Shown: positions 53,360 to 64,000 of the stretch, one piece after another
Numbering within the stretch: position 1 is the stretch's first letter
Layout: each line of letters opens with the position of its first letter
Source of the DNA: Sphingomonas sp. IC-56
GTDB lineage: Bacteria; Pseudomonadota; Alphaproteobacteria; Sphingomonadales; Sphingomonadaceae
Direction of reading: 5' to 3'
Length of the DNA stretch: 64,000 nucleotides
Assembly (NCBI RefSeq): GCF_021043375.1
Contig: NZ_JAJNDV010000006.1
Coordinates: forward strand, 1-64,000
Translations under genes and position numbers: made by a program
The notes under the pieces: model-generated
Told to the model about the DNA's origin: nothing
The model's database searches: none
What the model saw: the letters and a program-made list of their open reading frames with translations, nothing else

Positions 53360-54797
53360 CCAGCCTGCGGAACAGCGCGGCATATTCCTTTGCCGCGCTG
53401 CCCCAGGACACATCGGTCGCCATCCCGTTCTGCTGCACGCGCGCCCAGCCCTCGGGCTCGCGGAACAGCGCGGCGGCACGGCGCAGCGCGTCGCTCAGCA
53501 TCGCGCTGGAGCTCGGCACGAACTGGAACCCCGTCGCCACGCCCTGGCGCAGCGCCACCGGGCTCGCATCGATCACCGTGTCCGCCAGCCCGCCGACCCG
53601 CGACACCACCGGCACCGCGCCATAGCGCAACGCACAAAGCTGCGTGAGGCCACACGGCTCGAAGCGCGACGGAACCACCAGCGCGTCCGCCCCCGCCTGG
53701 AGCAGATGCGCCAGCGCCTCATCATAGCCGATCCGGCAGCCGACCTGCCCAGGATGGCTTTCGGCAGCGGCGGTAAAGGCCGCCTCCAGCGCCGGATCGC
53801 CGCTGCCCAGCAGCACGAACTGCGCGCCTTCGCCCAGCAAGTCGGGCAGCGCCCCCAGCAGAAGGTCCAGCCCCTTCTGCTCGGTCAATCGCCCGATCGA
53901 GGCGACCAGGAACGCTTCCGGCGCAGGGTCCAGCCCGAACACCGCCTGAAGCGCCGCCTTGTCCGCCGCCCGGCCGCTCAGATCGTCCGCCGAAAAGGCC
54001 GAGGGGATCAGCGGATCGTGCGCCGGGTCCCACACGCCCGTGTCGATCCCGTTCAGGATGCCGGAAAGATCCCGCGCCCGTCCGCCAAGCAGCCCCTCCA
54101 GCCCCATACCGCCCTCTGCGGTGGTGATCTCGCGCGCATAGCTGGGCGATACGGTGGTCACATGGTCGGCGAACAGGATGCCCCCCTTCAGGAAGCTGAT
54201 CGCCCCGAAATACTCCAGCCCCTCAAGCGAAAACGCCTCCGCTGGCAGCCCAAGCGTTCCGAGCAGATAAGCGGGAAACACCCCCTGGAATGCCAGATTG
54301 TGGATCGTCGTTACCACCGGCGGCCGTCGCGCCGGGCGGTTGTAATGGAGATAGGCCGGCGTCAGCCCCGCCTGCCAGTCATGCGCCTGCACCACATCGG
54401 GCGCATAGCTGCCGAGCGCCCCTTCGGCGATGTCCGCCGCCACGCGCGACAGTGCGGCGAAACGCAGCGGGTTGTCGGGCCAGTCGCGCCCGTGCGGCCC
54501 CAGATACGGGTTGCCCTCCCGCGCGAACAGGTGCGGCGCGTCAAGCACCAGCAGCTCCAGCTCGCCGGCACGCCCCCGGCGCAGCGTGCCCGGCCCTCCC
54601 ATCAGGTTGGCATAGCGCCGCACCGGCACCCCCTCCCCGATCGCCTGCATGACGGCCGGATAGCCCGGCATCAGCGTGGTGACGGTGATATCCTGCCGAG
54701 CCAACGCGGCGGGCAGCGCGCCCGCCACATCGGCCAGCCCGCCAGTCTTGATCAGCGGATAGACTTCGGAGGTAACCGACAGGAGTTGCAGCGGCAT
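53340..54797 (-). CDS. glgA: Glycogen synthase
   Basis: A 485-residue GT5 enzyme that extends alpha-1,4-glucan chains from ADP-glucose. The N-terminal Lys17-Thr-Gly-Gly-Leu motif (KTGGLADV) binds the nucleotide sugar. A Rossmann-like C-half holds GRLTEQKG and [12 protein letters not shown] with the catalytic-region Glu. ATG 54797 shares one base with the glgC stop (TAATG), so the two are coupled. The longest frame continues upstream inside glgC without family match. Confidence 0.96.
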   Translation of the reverse strand: MPLQLLSVTSEVYPLIKTGGLADVAGALPAALARQDITVTTLMPGYPAVMQAIGEGVPVRRYANLMGGPGTLRRGRAGELELLVLDAPHLFAREGNPYLGPHGRDWPDNPLRFAALSRVAADIAEGALGSYAPDVVQAHDWQAGLTPAYLHYNRPARRPPVVTTIHNLAFQGVFPAYLLGTLGLPAEAFSLEGLEYFGAISFLKGGILFADHVTTVSPSYAREITTAEGGMGLEGLLGGRARDLSGILNGIDTGVWDPAHDPLIPSAFSADDLSGRAADKAALQAVFGLDPAPEAFLVASIGRLTEQKGLDLLLGALPDLLGEGAQFVLLGSGDPALEAAFTAAAESHPGQVGCRIGYDEALAHLLQAGADALVVPSRFEPCGLTQLCALRYGAVPVVSRVGGLADTVIDASPVALRQGVATGFQFVPSSSAMLSDALRRAAALFREPEGWARVQQNGMATDVSWGSAAKEYAALFRRLVSSPSA

Positions 54798-56065
54798 TAT
54801 TTGTCCAGAGCAGCGATCATCTTGGCGGTGATCAGGCAGACGCCATTCTCGGTCCGCCGGAACCGCCGGGCATCCTCCACCGGATCCTCGCCGACCACAA
54901 GCCCGTCGGGAATATGCACGCCTCGGTCGATGATGACATTCTTCAGCCGCACCGACCGTGCGATGTTCACCCGCGGCATGATCACGGCGTTCTCGATAGT
55001 CGAGAAACTGTTCACGCGCACTCCCGTGAACAAGAGCGAATGGCGCAGCGCCGCGCCCGACACGATGCAATCGCCCGACACCAGCGAAGAGATCGCCTCG
55101 CCCCGGCGCCCATCCTCGTCATGCACGAACTTGGCCGGTGCCGTCATCTCGGCATAGGTCCAGATCGGCCATTCGCGATCGTACAGGTCCAGGTCCGGCA
55201 CGGTGTTGGTCAGGTCGATATTCGCTGCGAAATAGGCGTCGAGCGTGCCGACGTCGCGCCAATAGGGCTCGGCCTCCGGCCCCGAACGCAGTGCAGACCG
55301 GCTGAAATGATGCGCACGGGCGTTGCCGTCCTTCACCATCTTGGGAATGATGTCCTTGCCGAAATCGTGCGACGAGTTCGGATCCTCGGCATCCTCGCGC
55401 AGCACTTCGAACAGGAACTTGGTCTCGAAGACGTAGATGCCCATGCTCGCCAGCGCCAGATTAGGATGCCCCGGCATCGCCGGCGGGTTCTTGGGCTTTT
55501 CGAGGAATTCCATGATGCGATCATTCTCGTCGACATGCATAACGCCGAATGCGCTGGCCTCCATGCGCGGCACTTCGACACAGCCGACGGTAACGCTCGC
55601 GCCGCTTTCGCAATGCTCTTCCAGCATCACGCCATAATCCTGCTTGTAGACATGGTCCCCAGCCAGGATCAGCAGGTATTTGGGCGCATAGCTCTCGATG
55701 ATGTCGAGGTTCTGGAACACCGCGTCGGCGGTGCCGAGATACCAGTTCTCCTCCGACACCCGCTGGCTGGCCGGCAGGATGTCGAAGCTCTCGTTGCGCT
55801 CGGGCCGGAAAAAGCTCCAGCCATGCTGCAAGTGGCGGATCAGGCTGTGCGCCTTGTACTGGGTCGCCACGCCGATGCGCGGAATGCCCGAGTTCAGTGC
55901 GTTCGACAGCGCGAAGTCGACGATGCGGGTTTTACCGCCGAAATACACCGCCGGCTTGGCGCGGAAATCGGTCAATTCCATCAATCGGCTGCCGCGGCCG
56001 CCAGCCAACACAATGGCCATGGCCTGCCTGGTGACAAGGCCTCGCAAGGTCGCGCTCGGGGGCAT
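54797..56065 (-). CDS. glgC: Glucose-1-phosphate adenylyltransferase
   Basis: A 422-residue enzyme making ADP-glucose from ATP and glucose-1-phosphate, the committed step to glycogen. The nucleotidyltransferase domain begins [14 protein letters not shown] and includes [15 protein letters not shown] and [10 protein letters not shown]. The C-terminal left-handed beta-helix is the allosteric region. It is the first gene of the minus operon, 133 bases from the divergent glgB start. Confidence 0.97.
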   Translation of the reverse strand: MPPSATLRGLVTRQAMAIVLAGGRGSRLMELTDFRAKPAVYFGGKTRIVDFALSNALNSGIPRIGVATQYKAHSLIRHLQHGWSFFRPERNESFDILPASQRVSEENWYLGTADAVFQNLDIIESYAPKYLLILAGDHVYKQDYGVMLEEHCESGASVTVGCVEVPRMEASAFGVMHVDENDRIMEFLEKPKNPPAMPGHPNLALASMGIYVFETKFLFEVLREDAEDPNSSHDFGKDIIPKMVKDGNARAHHFSRSALRSGPEAEPYWRDVGTLDAYFAANIDLTNTVPDLDLYDREWPIWTYAEMTAPAKFVHDEDGRRGEAISSLVSGDCIVSGAALRHSLLFTGVRVNSFSTIENAVIMPRVNIARSVRLKNVIIDRGVHIPDGLVVGEDPVEDARRFRRTENGVCLITAKMIAALDK

Positions 56066-56087
56066 GTAGGATGTGTCCGTCTAGATG

Positions 56088-56108
56088 AAACCGCAGTGGA
56101 AGCGGTTT
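56088..56108. promoter_or_regulatory. Inverted repeat in the glgC/glgB divergent region
   Basis: AAACCGC-N7-GCGGTTT (7-bp perfect arms). The half-sites resemble LacI/GalR-type operators, but the spacer is unusual. It lies 23 bases before the glgC start, so binding would most directly affect glgC. A weak plus-strand promoter (TTGACG 56154-56159, 18 nt, GGTACA) is downstream of it. Confidence 0.4.
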
Positions 56109-56198
56109 GTTGGCGTTCCGGTTCCATGATGTTGAAGATCGATCGGCACTTTCTTGACGCTTGGTCGTTCGGCAGCCGGTACAAAGAAGGGGCAAGGG

Positions 56199-58352
56199 GT
56201 GCAGCACAGCGTGAATTCCGTCGAAGACTGGCTGCACGATCCTTTTTCGTTTCTCGGCCGGCATGACGGCGTGGTGCGGACTTATCAGCCCGGCGCGCAG
56301 TCCGTTGTGGCGATCGGCGATGATGTTGAGTGTGCGCTAGAGGCTGACCACCGCGTTCCCGGCCTCTTCACCGGCAAAGCGCCCGAAGGTCCTTATCGCC
56401 TGCGGGTGACCTGGCCCGACGGCGGCGTCAGCGAGGCAGCGGACCCCTATGCCTTCGGTCCAGTCCTAGGCGATCTCGACCTCTATCTGTTCGGCTCTGG
56501 GAGCCATTGGGACCTGCCCGTTCGGCTGGGTGCCAATCCGATCGTGCATGCGGGTGTAGAGGGTACCCATTTCGCGGTATGGGCGCCCAATGCGCGTTCC
56601 GTCAGCGTAACGGGCGACTTCACCGGCTGGGACGCGCAGCGGCTGCCGATGCGGCTGCACCATGGCGCTGGGCTGTGGGAGATTTTCGTGCCGGGCGTCG
56701 GTGCAAGTGCGCGGTACAAGTTCGCCGTGACCGGTGCCGATGGCGTGCGTCGCGAGAAAGCCGATCCGCTCGCCCGCGCCACCGAACTCCCGCCCGCAAC
56801 CGCCTCAATCGTCGCGCCGGCGCCCGATTTCCAGTGGAGCGATGCCGACTGGATGGCGAAGCGCGCCGAGCGCCAGCATCCCGGCGCGCCCGTTTCGATC
56901 TATGAAATGCACGCCGGCTCCTGGCGGCGGCCCTGGCATGGCGGCGAGCATGACTGGGACCAGATCGCCGAGCAGCTGATCCCCTACCTTCAGGACATGG
57001 GCTTTACTCATGTCGAGCTGATGCCGATCATGGAGCATCCGTTCGGCGGCTCCTGGGGCTATCAGCCGCTGTCGCAGTTCGCGCCCACTTCGCGCCATGG
57101 CAGCCCAGAACAGTTCGCCCGCTTCGTCGACCGCTGCCACGCCGTCGGCATCGGCGTCATCCTCGACTGGGTACCTGCCCACTTTCCGTCCGACGCGCAC
57201 GGCTTGGCAAACTTCGACGGCACCGCCCTCTACGAACATGCCGATCCACGCGAGGGCTATCACCCCGACTGGAATACCCTGATCTACAATCTTGGGCGCC
57301 AGGAGGTGTCGGGCATGCTGATCGCCTCGGCCGTGTGGTGGCTGGAGCGCTTCCACATCGACGGGCTGCGCGTCGATGCCGTCGCCTCGATGCTCTACCG
57401 CGATTACAGCCGTCGTGAGGGCGAATGGGTACCGAACCGCCATGGCGGGCGTGAGAATTTAGAGTCGATCGCCTTCCTCCAGCGCATGAACCAGGTGGTG
57501 GCGGAACGCTGCCCCGGCGCGATCACCATTGCCGAGGAATCCACGGCCTTTCCCGGCGTAACCGCGCCGGTCGAGCATGGCGGGCTGGGCTTCACCTTTA
57601 AATGGAACATGGGGTGGATGAACGACACCCTGCGCTACTTGGAGCGTGATCCGCTGCACCGCCAATGGCATCACGGCGATATGAGCTTCGGGCTGGTCTA
57701 TGCGTTCACCGAAAAGTTCATCCTGCCGCTCAGCCATGACGAGGTCGTCCATGGCAAGCATTCGATGCTCGCCAAGATGCCGGGCGACCGCTGGCAGCGC
57801 TTCGCCAATTTGCGTGCCTATTACGCGTTCATGTGGACGCACCCGGGCAAGAAGCTGTTGTTCATGGGCGACGAACTGGCGCAGACCGCCGAGTGGAACC
57901 ATGACGGCCAGCTCGACTGGCAGGCGCTTCAGGCACCTGATCATGCCGGCGTGCAGGCGCTGGTCCGCGACCTGAACCACGTCTATCGCACCGAGCCCGC
58001 GCTGCACCATAGCGACGCGGACTGGCGCGGGTTCGACTGGATCGTCGGGGACGACGCGGCGAACAGCGTGTTCGTCTATCTGCGCCGCTCCGCCTATGGC
58101 GGCGCGCCCCTGCTGGTCGCGGTCAACCTGACCCCCGTCCCGCGCCACGGCTACCGCGTCGGTGTGCCCCATGCCGGGCGCTGGGCCGAAATCCTCAACA
58201 GCGATGCCGCCGGCTATGGCGGCGGGAACCTAAGCAATGGTGAGGCGCTGCACAGCGCCAACGTGCCCAGCCACGGCCAACCCCAATCGCTCGACCTCAC
58301 CATTCCGCCGCTGGCGGCCATCATCCTGCGTTACGAAGGAACTGCTGCTTGA
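56199..58352 (+). CDS. glgB: 1,4-alpha-glucan branching enzyme
   Basis: A 717-residue GH13_9 enzyme that adds alpha-1,6 branches to glycogen. The N-terminal CBM48 domain is at about 95-190 ([21 protein letters not shown]). In the barrel the nucleophile Asp lies in [10 protein letters not shown] and the acid/base Glu in [10 protein letters not shown], with [10 protein letters not shown] further on. A C-terminal all-beta domain follows. GTG 56199 is chosen because AAGAAGGGG precedes it and it opens the domain; the frame extends to 56154. The stop overlaps glgX (TTGA). Confidence 0.95.
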   Translation: MQHSVNSVEDWLHDPFSFLGRHDGVVRTYQPGAQSVVAIGDDVECALEADHRVPGLFTGKAPEGPYRLRVTWPDGGVSEAADPYAFGPVLGDLDLYLFGSGSHWDLPVRLGANPIVHAGVEGTHFAVWAPNARSVSVTGDFTGWDAQRLPMRLHHGAGLWEIFVPGVGASARYKFAVTGADGVRREKADPLARATELPPATASIVAPAPDFQWSDADWMAKRAERQHPGAPVSIYEMHAGSWRRPWHGGEHDWDQIAEQLIPYLQDMGFTHVELMPIMEHPFGGSWGYQPLSQFAPTSRHGSPEQFARFVDRCHAVGIGVILDWVPAHFPSDAHGLANFDGTALYEHADPREGYHPDWNTLIYNLGRQEVSGMLIASAVWWLERFHIDGLRVDAVASMLYRDYSRREGEWVPNRHGGRENLESIAFLQRMNQVVAERCPGAITIAEESTAFPGVTAPVEHGGLGFTFKWNMGWMNDTLRYLERDPLHRQWHHGDMSFGLVYAFTEKFILPLSHDEVVHGKHSMLAKMPGDRWQRFANLRAYYAFMWTHPGKKLLFMGDELAQTAEWNHDGQLDWQALQAPDHAGVQALVRDLNHVYRTEPALHHSDADWRGFDWIVGDDAANSVFVYLRRSAYGGAPLLVAVNLTPVPRHGYRVGVPHAGRWAEILNSDAAGYGGGNLSNGEALHSANVPSHGQPQSLDLTIPPLAAIILRYEGTAA

Positions 58353-60451
58353 CTCGTATCCCCGATCGCCTCGAGGCGGGCCGCCCCTACCCGCTCGGCG
58401 CGACCTTTGACGGCCTTGGCGTCAACTTCGCCGTGTTCTCCGCGCACGCTGAAAAGATCGAACTGTGCCTGTTCGACGAACATGGCCGGCGCGAGATCGC
58501 CCGGCTGGAGCTGCCCGAATGGACCGACGAGATCTGGCACGGCTATCTGCCCGATGCGCGCCCGGGCCAGCTCTACGGTTTTCGCGCGCATGGTCCCTAT
58601 GCACCCGAACAGGGCCATCGCTTCAATCCGAACAAGCTGCTGCTGGATCCCTATACCCGCCGCACCTTTGGCCGCATCCGCTGGAGCGACGCGCTGCATG
58701 GCTACCGCGTCAACTCGCCGCGCGCAGACCTGAGCTTCGACCGGCGCGACAGCGCGGCGGCGATGCCCAAGTCGGTGGTGGTCACGGACGCTTTCGACTG
58801 GGGCGACGACCGCCGGCCCAACACTCCCTGGTCCGAAACCGTGATCTATGAGGCGCATGTAAAGGGCCTCACCCAGCTGATGGAAAGCGTGCCACATGCC
58901 GAGCGCGGCACCTACCGTGCGCTCAGCCATCCCGACGTGATCGCCCATCTCCAGCGCCTGGGCATCACCGCCATCGAGCTAATGCCGGTGCACGGCTTCG
59001 TTCAGGACCGCTTCCTGCAGGAAAAAGGACTGGTGAACTATTGGGGCTATAACAGCCTCTCCTTCTTCGCGCCCGAGCAGCGCTATCTGGGCGGCGGCGA
59101 TGCCGACGATCTGCGGCTGGCCGTCCGACGCTTCCACGCCGCGGGCATCGAAGTACTGCTCGACGTGGTCTACAACCACACCGCCGAAGGGTCCGAGCTC
59201 GGCCAGACCATGTGCTTCCGCGGCCTCGACAATGCGACTTACTACCGGCTGCAAAAGGACAATCCGCGCTATTGCGTGAACGACACCGGGACGGGCAACA
59301 CCTTCAACCTCGATCAGCCGCGCGTGCTCCAGATGGTGACGGATTCGCTGCGCCACTGGGTGGAATCCTACCATATCGACGGCTTCCGCTTCGACCTCGG
59401 CTCGACGCTGGGGCGCACCGGCGATGGCGGCTTCGATCCCGGCGCCTCCTTCTTCGACGTGCTGCGCCAGGACCCGGTGCTCGGCCGCGTCAAGCTGATC
59501 TCCGAGCCTTGGGACATCGGGCCCGGCGGCTATCAGCTCGGCAACCACCCGCCCGGCTTTGCCGAATGGAACGACAAGTTCCGCGACTCCACCCGCCGCT
59601 TCTGGAAGGGGGATGCCGGCGTCCGCCCCGAATTCGCCGCGCGCCTTTCAGGCTCCGGCGACCTGTTCGACCGCCGCGCTCGTCGCCCCTGGGCCAGCGT
59701 CAATTACGTCGCCAGCCATGACGGCCAGACGCTCGCCGACCTGACCCAGTACGAAGAGCGCCACAACGAGGCCAATGGTGAGGACAATCGCGACGGGCAC
59801 TCGGACAACCATTCCTGCAACTGGGGCGTAGAGGGCCCGACCGACGATCCGGCGATCAACGCGGTGCGCGAGCGCGTGCGCCGATCGATGCTGATCACGG
59901 TGCTCAGCTCGCTCGGCACCCCGATGCTGCTCGCCGGCGACGAGTTCGGCCGCACGCAGGGTGGCAACAACAACGCCTATTGCCAGGACAACGAGATCAG
60001 CTGGCTCGACTGGGCGCAGGCCGCGAGCGAGGCGGGCCAGAGCCTGGCGCATTTCGTCCGCCGCCTGATCCTCATCCGCAAGCACTATCCCCTCGTCCGC
60101 TCCAGCGCCTTCCTCTACGGCGAGGAGATCGCGCCCGGCATCCGCAACATCGACTGGTTCGACGAGCGCGGCCAGTCGCTCACCCCTGAGGACTGGCAGA
60201 ACCCGGAAGGCAAGGCGCTGGTGATGCGCCGCGCGCGCCTGCTGGAGGACGGCCAGTACGAGGCGATCACGCTGCTGATGAACGGGTCGCAGGTCTCGCT
60301 CGACTTCACCCTGCCCGAGCCGCACGTGTATCGCCGCCTGCTGGTCGACAGCGCCGACACCGGCATTGGCGAACGCGACCTGACCGAGACGACGCTGCGG
60401 GTCGAGGATCGCGCCGCGGTGCTCCTCTACGCCACGGGGAACATCGAATGA
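58349..60451 (+). CDS. glgX: Glycogen debranching enzyme GlgX
   Basis: A 700-residue GH13_11 isoamylase-type enzyme that removes limit branches left by phosphorylase. CBM48 (about 10-100) comes first. The barrel has [10 protein letters not shown], the nucleophile Asp in [10 protein letters not shown], the Glu in [13 protein letters not shown] and [10 protein letters not shown]. The start is TTG 58349, four bases inside the glgB stop. The end overlaps treZ by four bases. Confidence 0.95.
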   Translation: MTRIPDRLEAGRPYPLGATFDGLGVNFAVFSAHAEKIELCLFDEHGRREIARLELPEWTDEIWHGYLPDARPGQLYGFRAHGPYAPEQGHRFNPNKLLLDPYTRRTFGRIRWSDALHGYRVNSPRADLSFDRRDSAAAMPKSVVVTDAFDWGDDRRPNTPWSETVIYEAHVKGLTQLMESVPHAERGTYRALSHPDVIAHLQRLGITAIELMPVHGFVQDRFLQEKGLVNYWGYNSLSFFAPEQRYLGGGDADDLRLAVRRFHAAGIEVLLDVVYNHTAEGSELGQTMCFRGLDNATYYRLQKDNPRYCVNDTGTGNTFNLDQPRVLQMVTDSLRHWVESYHIDGFRFDLGSTLGRTGDGGFDPGASFFDVLRQDPVLGRVKLISEPWDIGPGGYQLGNHPPGFAEWNDKFRDSTRRFWKGDAGVRPEFAARLSGSGDLFDRRARRPWASVNYVASHDGQTLADLTQYEERHNEANGEDNRDGHSDNHSCNWGVEGPTDDPAINAVRERVRRSMLITVLSSLGTPMLLAGDEFGRTQGGNNNAYCQDNEISWLDWAQAASEAGQSLAHFVRRLILIRKHYPLVRSSAFLYGEEIAPGIRNIDWFDERGQSLTPEDWQNPEGKALVMRRARLLEDGQYEAITLLMNGSQVSLDFTLPEPHVYRRLLVDSADTGIGERDLTETTLRVEDRAAVLLYATGNIE

Positions 60452-62166
60452 ACTGGGGTCCCGTCCTGCTGGCGCCCGACCGCACCCGTTTCGCGCTTTG
60501 GGCACCCGCGCTCGACACGTTGACGCTGGAGGTCGACGGCCAGGAACCCCGCGCCATGGAGCCTCAGGCCGATGGCTGGTTCGCAGTGGAAGCCCCGTGC
60601 GGCGCGGGCGCCCGCTACCGCTTCCGCCTGCCCGACGGCACCGCCGTGCCCGACCCCGCCGCCCGCGCGCAGGGCAGCGACGTCCACGGCTGGAGCATCG
60701 TAACCGACCCCCAAAGCTTTCAGTGGAAAACGCAGGACTGGCGCGGAAGACCCTGGAATGAGGCGGTAATCCTGGAATGCCATGCCGGCGTGGCGGGCGG
60801 CTTCGCGGGCGTGGCCAAGATGCTGGCCAGCGCTGCCGACACTGGCTTCACCGCGCTCGAACTCATGCCGGTCGCGGCGTTCGGCGGCACCCGCAACTGG
60901 GGCTATGACGGCGTGCTGCCCTATGCCCCGGCAGCCGCGTATGGCGATCCCGACGCGCTCAAGGCGTTGGTCGACCAGGCGCATGCCGAGGGCGTGATGA
61001 TATTCCTCGACGTGGTCTACAACCATTTCGGTCCCGACGGGAATTACCTCTCCGCCTACGCGCCCGACTTCTTCAAGGCCGATGTGGACACGCCCTGGGG
61101 CGGCGCGATCGACTTCGCCAAGGAGCCGGTCGCTCGCTTCTTCATCGACAACGCAATCTACTGGCTGCGCGAGTTCCGCTTCGACGGCCTGCGCTTCGAC
61201 GCGGTGCATGCGATCGCCGACAACGCGTTCCTCGATCGCATGGCGCGTGAGATCCGCGCCGCCTCCCCGGACCGCCACATCCACCTGGTGCTGGAGAACG
61301 AGCATAACGACGCCGCCCGGCTCAAGGGCAGCTACGACGCGCAGTGGAACGACGACTTCCACAACGTCATGCACGTCCTGCTGACCGGCGAAGATCATGG
61401 CTATTACAAGGACTTCGCGGAGGATCCTGCCAAAAAGCTCGCCCGCTGTCTGAGCGAAGGTTTCATCTATCAGGGTCAGGGCTCGCCCAACCAGAAGGGC
61501 AAGCCGCGCGGCACCCCCAGCGGCCATCTGCCCCCCTTCCGCTTCGTCTCCTTCCTCCAAAACCACGACCAGATCGGCAACCGCGCGCTCGGCGAACGGC
61601 TGACCGTCCTCACCAGCGTCGAACGGCTCCGCGCGGCCACGGGCATGCTGCTGCTCTGCCCGCAAATCCCGCTCGCCTTCATGGGCGATGCGGAGGGTTC
61701 GGAAACGCCGTTCCTGTTCTTCACCGACTTCCATGACGAACTGGCAGACGCCGTGCGGGAAGGCCGACGCGGCGAGTTCGCGCACTTTCCCGGCTTCTCG
61801 GACCCAGCGCTGCGCGAGCGGATTCCCGATCCCAATGCGCGCGCAACGTTCGACGCGTCCCGTGCCGCGCCCGGGCCCGATGCGCAGGCCTGGGGGACGC
61901 TGTACAAGGACCTGCTGGCGCTGCGGCGCGAGCGGATCATCCCGCATCTGGAGGCGAGCAAGTCGCTAGGCGCCGAGGCGATCGGCGACAAGGCGGTGGT
62001 GGCACGCTGGCAACTCGGCGGCGGCACCCTCACCCTGGCACTGAACCTCGGCGAGGCGCCCGTCGCGATGGAAGCCGTTCAGGGCGACACGGTGGTGACG
62101 ATCGGCGCCGGCCGGACCGAGAGCGGACTGATGCCGGCAAGCTTTTGTGCGTGGTGGCAGGGATGA
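60448..62166 (+). CDS. treZ: Malto-oligosyltrehalose trehalohydrolase
   Basis: A 572-residue GH13_10 enzyme that releases trehalose from maltooligosyl-trehalose made by TreY. The N-terminal beta domain (about 1-90) is followed by a barrel with DVVYNHFGPDGNYL, the Asp in GLRFDAVHAI, the Glu in LVLENEHND and SFLQNHDQIGNR. TreY itself is not in the window and may lie beyond malQ. The end overlaps malQ by four bases. Confidence 0.94.
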   Translation: MNWGPVLLAPDRTRFALWAPALDTLTLEVDGQEPRAMEPQADGWFAVEAPCGAGARYRFRLPDGTAVPDPAARAQGSDVHGWSIVTDPQSFQWKTQDWRGRPWNEAVILECHAGVAGGFAGVAKMLASAADTGFTALELMPVAAFGGTRNWGYDGVLPYAPAAAYGDPDALKALVDQAHAEGVMIFLDVVYNHFGPDGNYLSAYAPDFFKADVDTPWGGAIDFAKEPVARFFIDNAIYWLREFRFDGLRFDAVHAIADNAFLDRMAREIRAASPDRHIHLVLENEHNDAARLKGSYDAQWNDDFHNVMHVLLTGEDHGYYKDFAEDPAKKLARCLSEGFIYQGQGSPNQKGKPRGTPSGHLPPFRFVSFLQNHDQIGNRALGERLTVLTSVERLRAATGMLLLCPQIPLAFMGDAEGSETPFLFFTDFHDELADAVREGRRGEFAHFPGFSDPALRERIPDPNARATFDASRAAPGPDAQAWGTLYKDLLALRRERIIPHLEASKSLGAEAIGDKAVVARWQLGGGTLTLALNLGEAPVAMEAVQGDTVVTIGAGRTESGLMPASFCAWWQG

Positions 62167-64000
62167 CCGATCAGGCCGTCGAACGACTGGCGCAAGCTGC
62201 CGGCATTTCGATCGAGTGGGAGGATGCCGACAGCACCGCCCGCCGCGTATCGCCCGAGAGCCTGAGGCTGGTGTTGTCGGGTCTCGGCTTCGCGTGCGAC
62301 GGCGAAGCGCAGTGCCGGGAAAGCATGGCGATGCTCGGCGACGCGGCGGGGCCCTCGTGCCGGGTCTTGCAGGCCGGCGAGCGGATCGCGGGGCTCTACG
62401 GTGCGGCGCAACTGGTGCTGGAAGACGGCACCCGCCTAGACCTGGACCTGGCGACGGAGCCTCCGGTGACCGCCATCGGCTATCACCGGCTGGAATGGTC
62501 GGGCGGCGTGCTTCCCATCATCGTAGCGCCGCCGCGCTGCGTCGAGATCGCGCCCGGCACCCGCCCCTGGGGCACTGCCGCCCAGATCTATTCGCTGCGC
62601 GACGAACAGCCGTTCGGTGACTTTGGCAGCCTTGCCGACTTCGTGAGCCAGGCCCGCAACGCCGGCGCCGACGCGGTGATGATGAGCCCCGTGCACGCGC
62701 TCTTCACCACCGATCCCAGCCGCTACAGCCCCTATTCCCCGTCCAGCCGTCACTTTCTCAATCCCTGGTTCGCGGATGCCGGCCGGGGCTGGTTCGACGA
62801 TGAAGCTGGCGGGCTGATCGACTGGCAGCAGGCGGTGCCTGCCAAGCTGGCGGCGCTCCGCAGGCTCTATGACGCCAAGCGGGACGATCCCGGCTTCCGT
62901 AGCTTCGCTGCCGGCGCAGACGCGGCGCTGATTGGCCATGCCCGGTTCGAGGCGCTGCACGCCCATTTCTTCGCAAGCACAGGCGCGCGCGGGTGGCAGG
63001 ACTGGCCTGAGGTCTATCGCCGCCCGGATGCGCCAGCGGTGGAGCAGTTCGCACGCGACCAGGCCGGGGAGATCGACTTCCACCTGTTCCTGCAATGGTG
63101 GACCGACCAGTCGCTGTCGCGCGCCGGCGATCCCGCCAGCGGCATGGCGATCGGGCTGGTGACCGATCTGGCCGTCGGGCTGGACCCAGGCGGCAGCCAT
63201 GCCTGGAGCCGGGGCGAGGAACTGATGATGGGCATCGGCATCGGCGCCCCGCCCGACGCCTTCCAGGCTGCCGGACAGAATTGGGGCATCACCAGCTTTT
63301 CGCCCTTCGCGCTGCAAAGGCTGGAATATGCCCCCTTTATCGGCCTGATCCGCAGCGCCATGCGCCATGCCGGCGGCATCCGCATTGACCATGCTCTGGG
63401 ACTGCGGCGGCTGTGGGTGGTGCCAAGCGGCGCGGAGCCGCTCGACGGCGCCTATCTGCGTTTCCCCGAACAGGACATCCTGCGCCTCATCGCGCTGGAA
63501 TCGCATCGCGCCCGTGCGCTGGTGATCGGCGAGGATCTGGGCGTCGTGCCGCCCGGCTTCCGCGACACCATCGCCGAGCGGGGGCTGATGGGCATGCGCG
63601 TGCTCCCCTTCGAACGCGACGAAGCGGGTGACTTCACGCCGTCGTCGGGATGGGACGAACAGGCCGCGGCGATGACGAGCACCCACGACCTGACGCCGAT
63701 CGCCGGTTGGTGGCAGGGCCGCGACATCGACTGGCGCGAGAAGCTCGGCGCCGCCGGCGACCGCGAAGCCGACCGGACCCAGCGTGCCACGGAACGGAGC
63801 AGCCTGTGGCAGGCTTGCAGCGACGCTGGTGTAGCCAAAGGTCTCGAACCCGCGCCCGACCAACCCGAGCCGGCGCTCGACGCCGTCATCGCCTTCGCCG
63901 CCCAGGCGCCCTGCGAATTGCTGATCGTCCCTGCGGAGGATCTGTTCGGCCTCGACGAGGCGCCCAACCTGCCCGGCACCGTCGACGAACACCCCAATTG
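62163..64000 (+). CDS. malQ: 4-alpha-glucanotransferase MalQ (partial, 3' end outside window)
   Basis: The frame is open from ATG 62163 to the window edge, giving about 612 residues. GH77 features include PWGTAAQIYSLRDEQ at the start of the barrel, IRIDHALGLRRLW (nucleophile Asp), VIGEDLGVVPPGFRDT (acid/base Glu) and STHDLTPIAGWW. The closing NLPGTVDEHPN motif lies at the very end, so only the C-terminal few dozen residues are missing. It moves maltosyl units between chains, feeding debranched chains back to glycogen or toward trehalose. ATGA overlap with treZ. Confidence 0.95.
   Translation, partial: MTDQAVERLAQAAGISIEWEDADSTARRVSPESLRLVLSGLGFACDGEAQCRESMAMLGDAAGPSCRVLQAGERIAGLYGAAQLVLEDGTRLDLDLATEPPVTAIGYHRLEWSGGVLPIIVAPPRCVEIAPGTRPWGTAAQIYSLRDEQPFGDFGSLADFVSQARNAGADAVMMSPVHALFTTDPSRYSPYSPSSRHFLNPWFADAGRGWFDDEAGGLIDWQQAVPAKLAALRRLYDAKRDDPGFRSFAAGADAALIGHARFEALHAHFFASTGARGWQDWPEVYRRPDAPAVEQFARDQAGEIDFHLFLQWWTDQSLSRAGDPASGMAIGLVTDLAVGLDPGGSHAWSRGEELMMGIGIGAPPDAFQAAGQNWGITSFSPFALQRLEYAPFIGLIRSAMRHAGGIRIDHALGLRRLWVVPSGAEPLDGAYLRFPEQDILRLIALESHRARALVIGEDLGVVPPGFRDTIAERGLMGMRVLPFERDEAGDFTPSSGWDEQAAAMTSTHDLTPIAGWWQGRDIDWREKLGAAGDREADRTQRATERSSLWQACSDAGVAKGLEPAPDQPEPALDAVIAFAAQAPCELLIVPAEDLFGLDEAPNLPGTVDEHPN

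Noticed and set aside
62436-63992. 518-codon minus-strand frame at the right edge
   Set aside because: Shadow opposite malQ, which shows all GH77 motifs through the window end.

Overview
The window looks like chromosomal DNA of a GC-rich alphaproteobacterium, most likely a sphingomonad (Sphingomonas or a close relative). This rests on the NodT-type lipoprotein, the two TonB-dependent receptors with a sphingomonad-style plug, the PepSY/DUF3325 iron module, the caa3-type oxidase cluster and the glg/treZ/malQ cluster. It is inferred from protein families, not from a marker-gene comparison.

Layout. 1-3726: end of the rod-shape operon (mreC tail, mreD, mrdA, rodA) with 1-4 nt overlaps, then tRNA-Lys(CUU). 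4130-9027: a TetR repressor divergent from a three-gene EmrAB/NodT-type efflux operon, with two identical operator half-site pairs around back-to-back promoters. 9523-11601: an orphan sensor histidine kinase. 12166-14625: a secreted zinc metalloprotease. 15202-18418 (minus): a B12-independent, folate-independent methionine synthase pair (mesX, mesD) behind a cobalamin riboswitch and a perfect palindrome, followed by an SBF-type transporter. 19098-21425: a YdeP/FdhF-type molybdopterin oxidoreductase. 22052-27994: TonB receptor, PhoD-type phosphatase and a GH35-type glycosidase. 28236-32627: a divergent iron-uptake locus (siderophore receptor facing a small membrane protein, PepSY protein and DUF3325 protein) around a Fur-like box. 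32628-36458: a sparse stretch with small genes, a methyltransferase and one frameshifted gene.

36459-44663: an NtrY/NtrC-like two-component pair divergent from a small exported protein, an HlyD-type adaptor, a MacB-type ATPase and an FtsX-type permease. Candidate sigma-54 promoters point both ways between the two arms, so the regulator probably controls both. The cassette ends in a second permease that is frameshifted and cut off just before gyrA. 44703-47958: gyrA, a DUF952 gene and tRNA-Glu(CUC). 48246-52995: a tightly overlapping terminal-oxidase operon with three c-type haem modules. 53081-64000: a DUF2934 gene, then glgC-glgA (minus) divergent from glgB-glgX-treZ-malQ (plus; malQ runs off the window). 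Together these make, branch and debranch glycogen and convert maltooligosaccharides toward trehalose.

No CRISPR array, complete insertion sequence, prophage or rRNA was seen. The most interesting non-standard points are the divergent sigma-54 arrangement with its uncharacterised small first gene, the symmetric TetR control region with a probably leaderless repressor mRNA, the double control of mesXD, a 55-nt nested stem-loop downstream of mesD, and several gene fossils (the second permease, a DUF6265-like gene and an ArdC-like 5' end).
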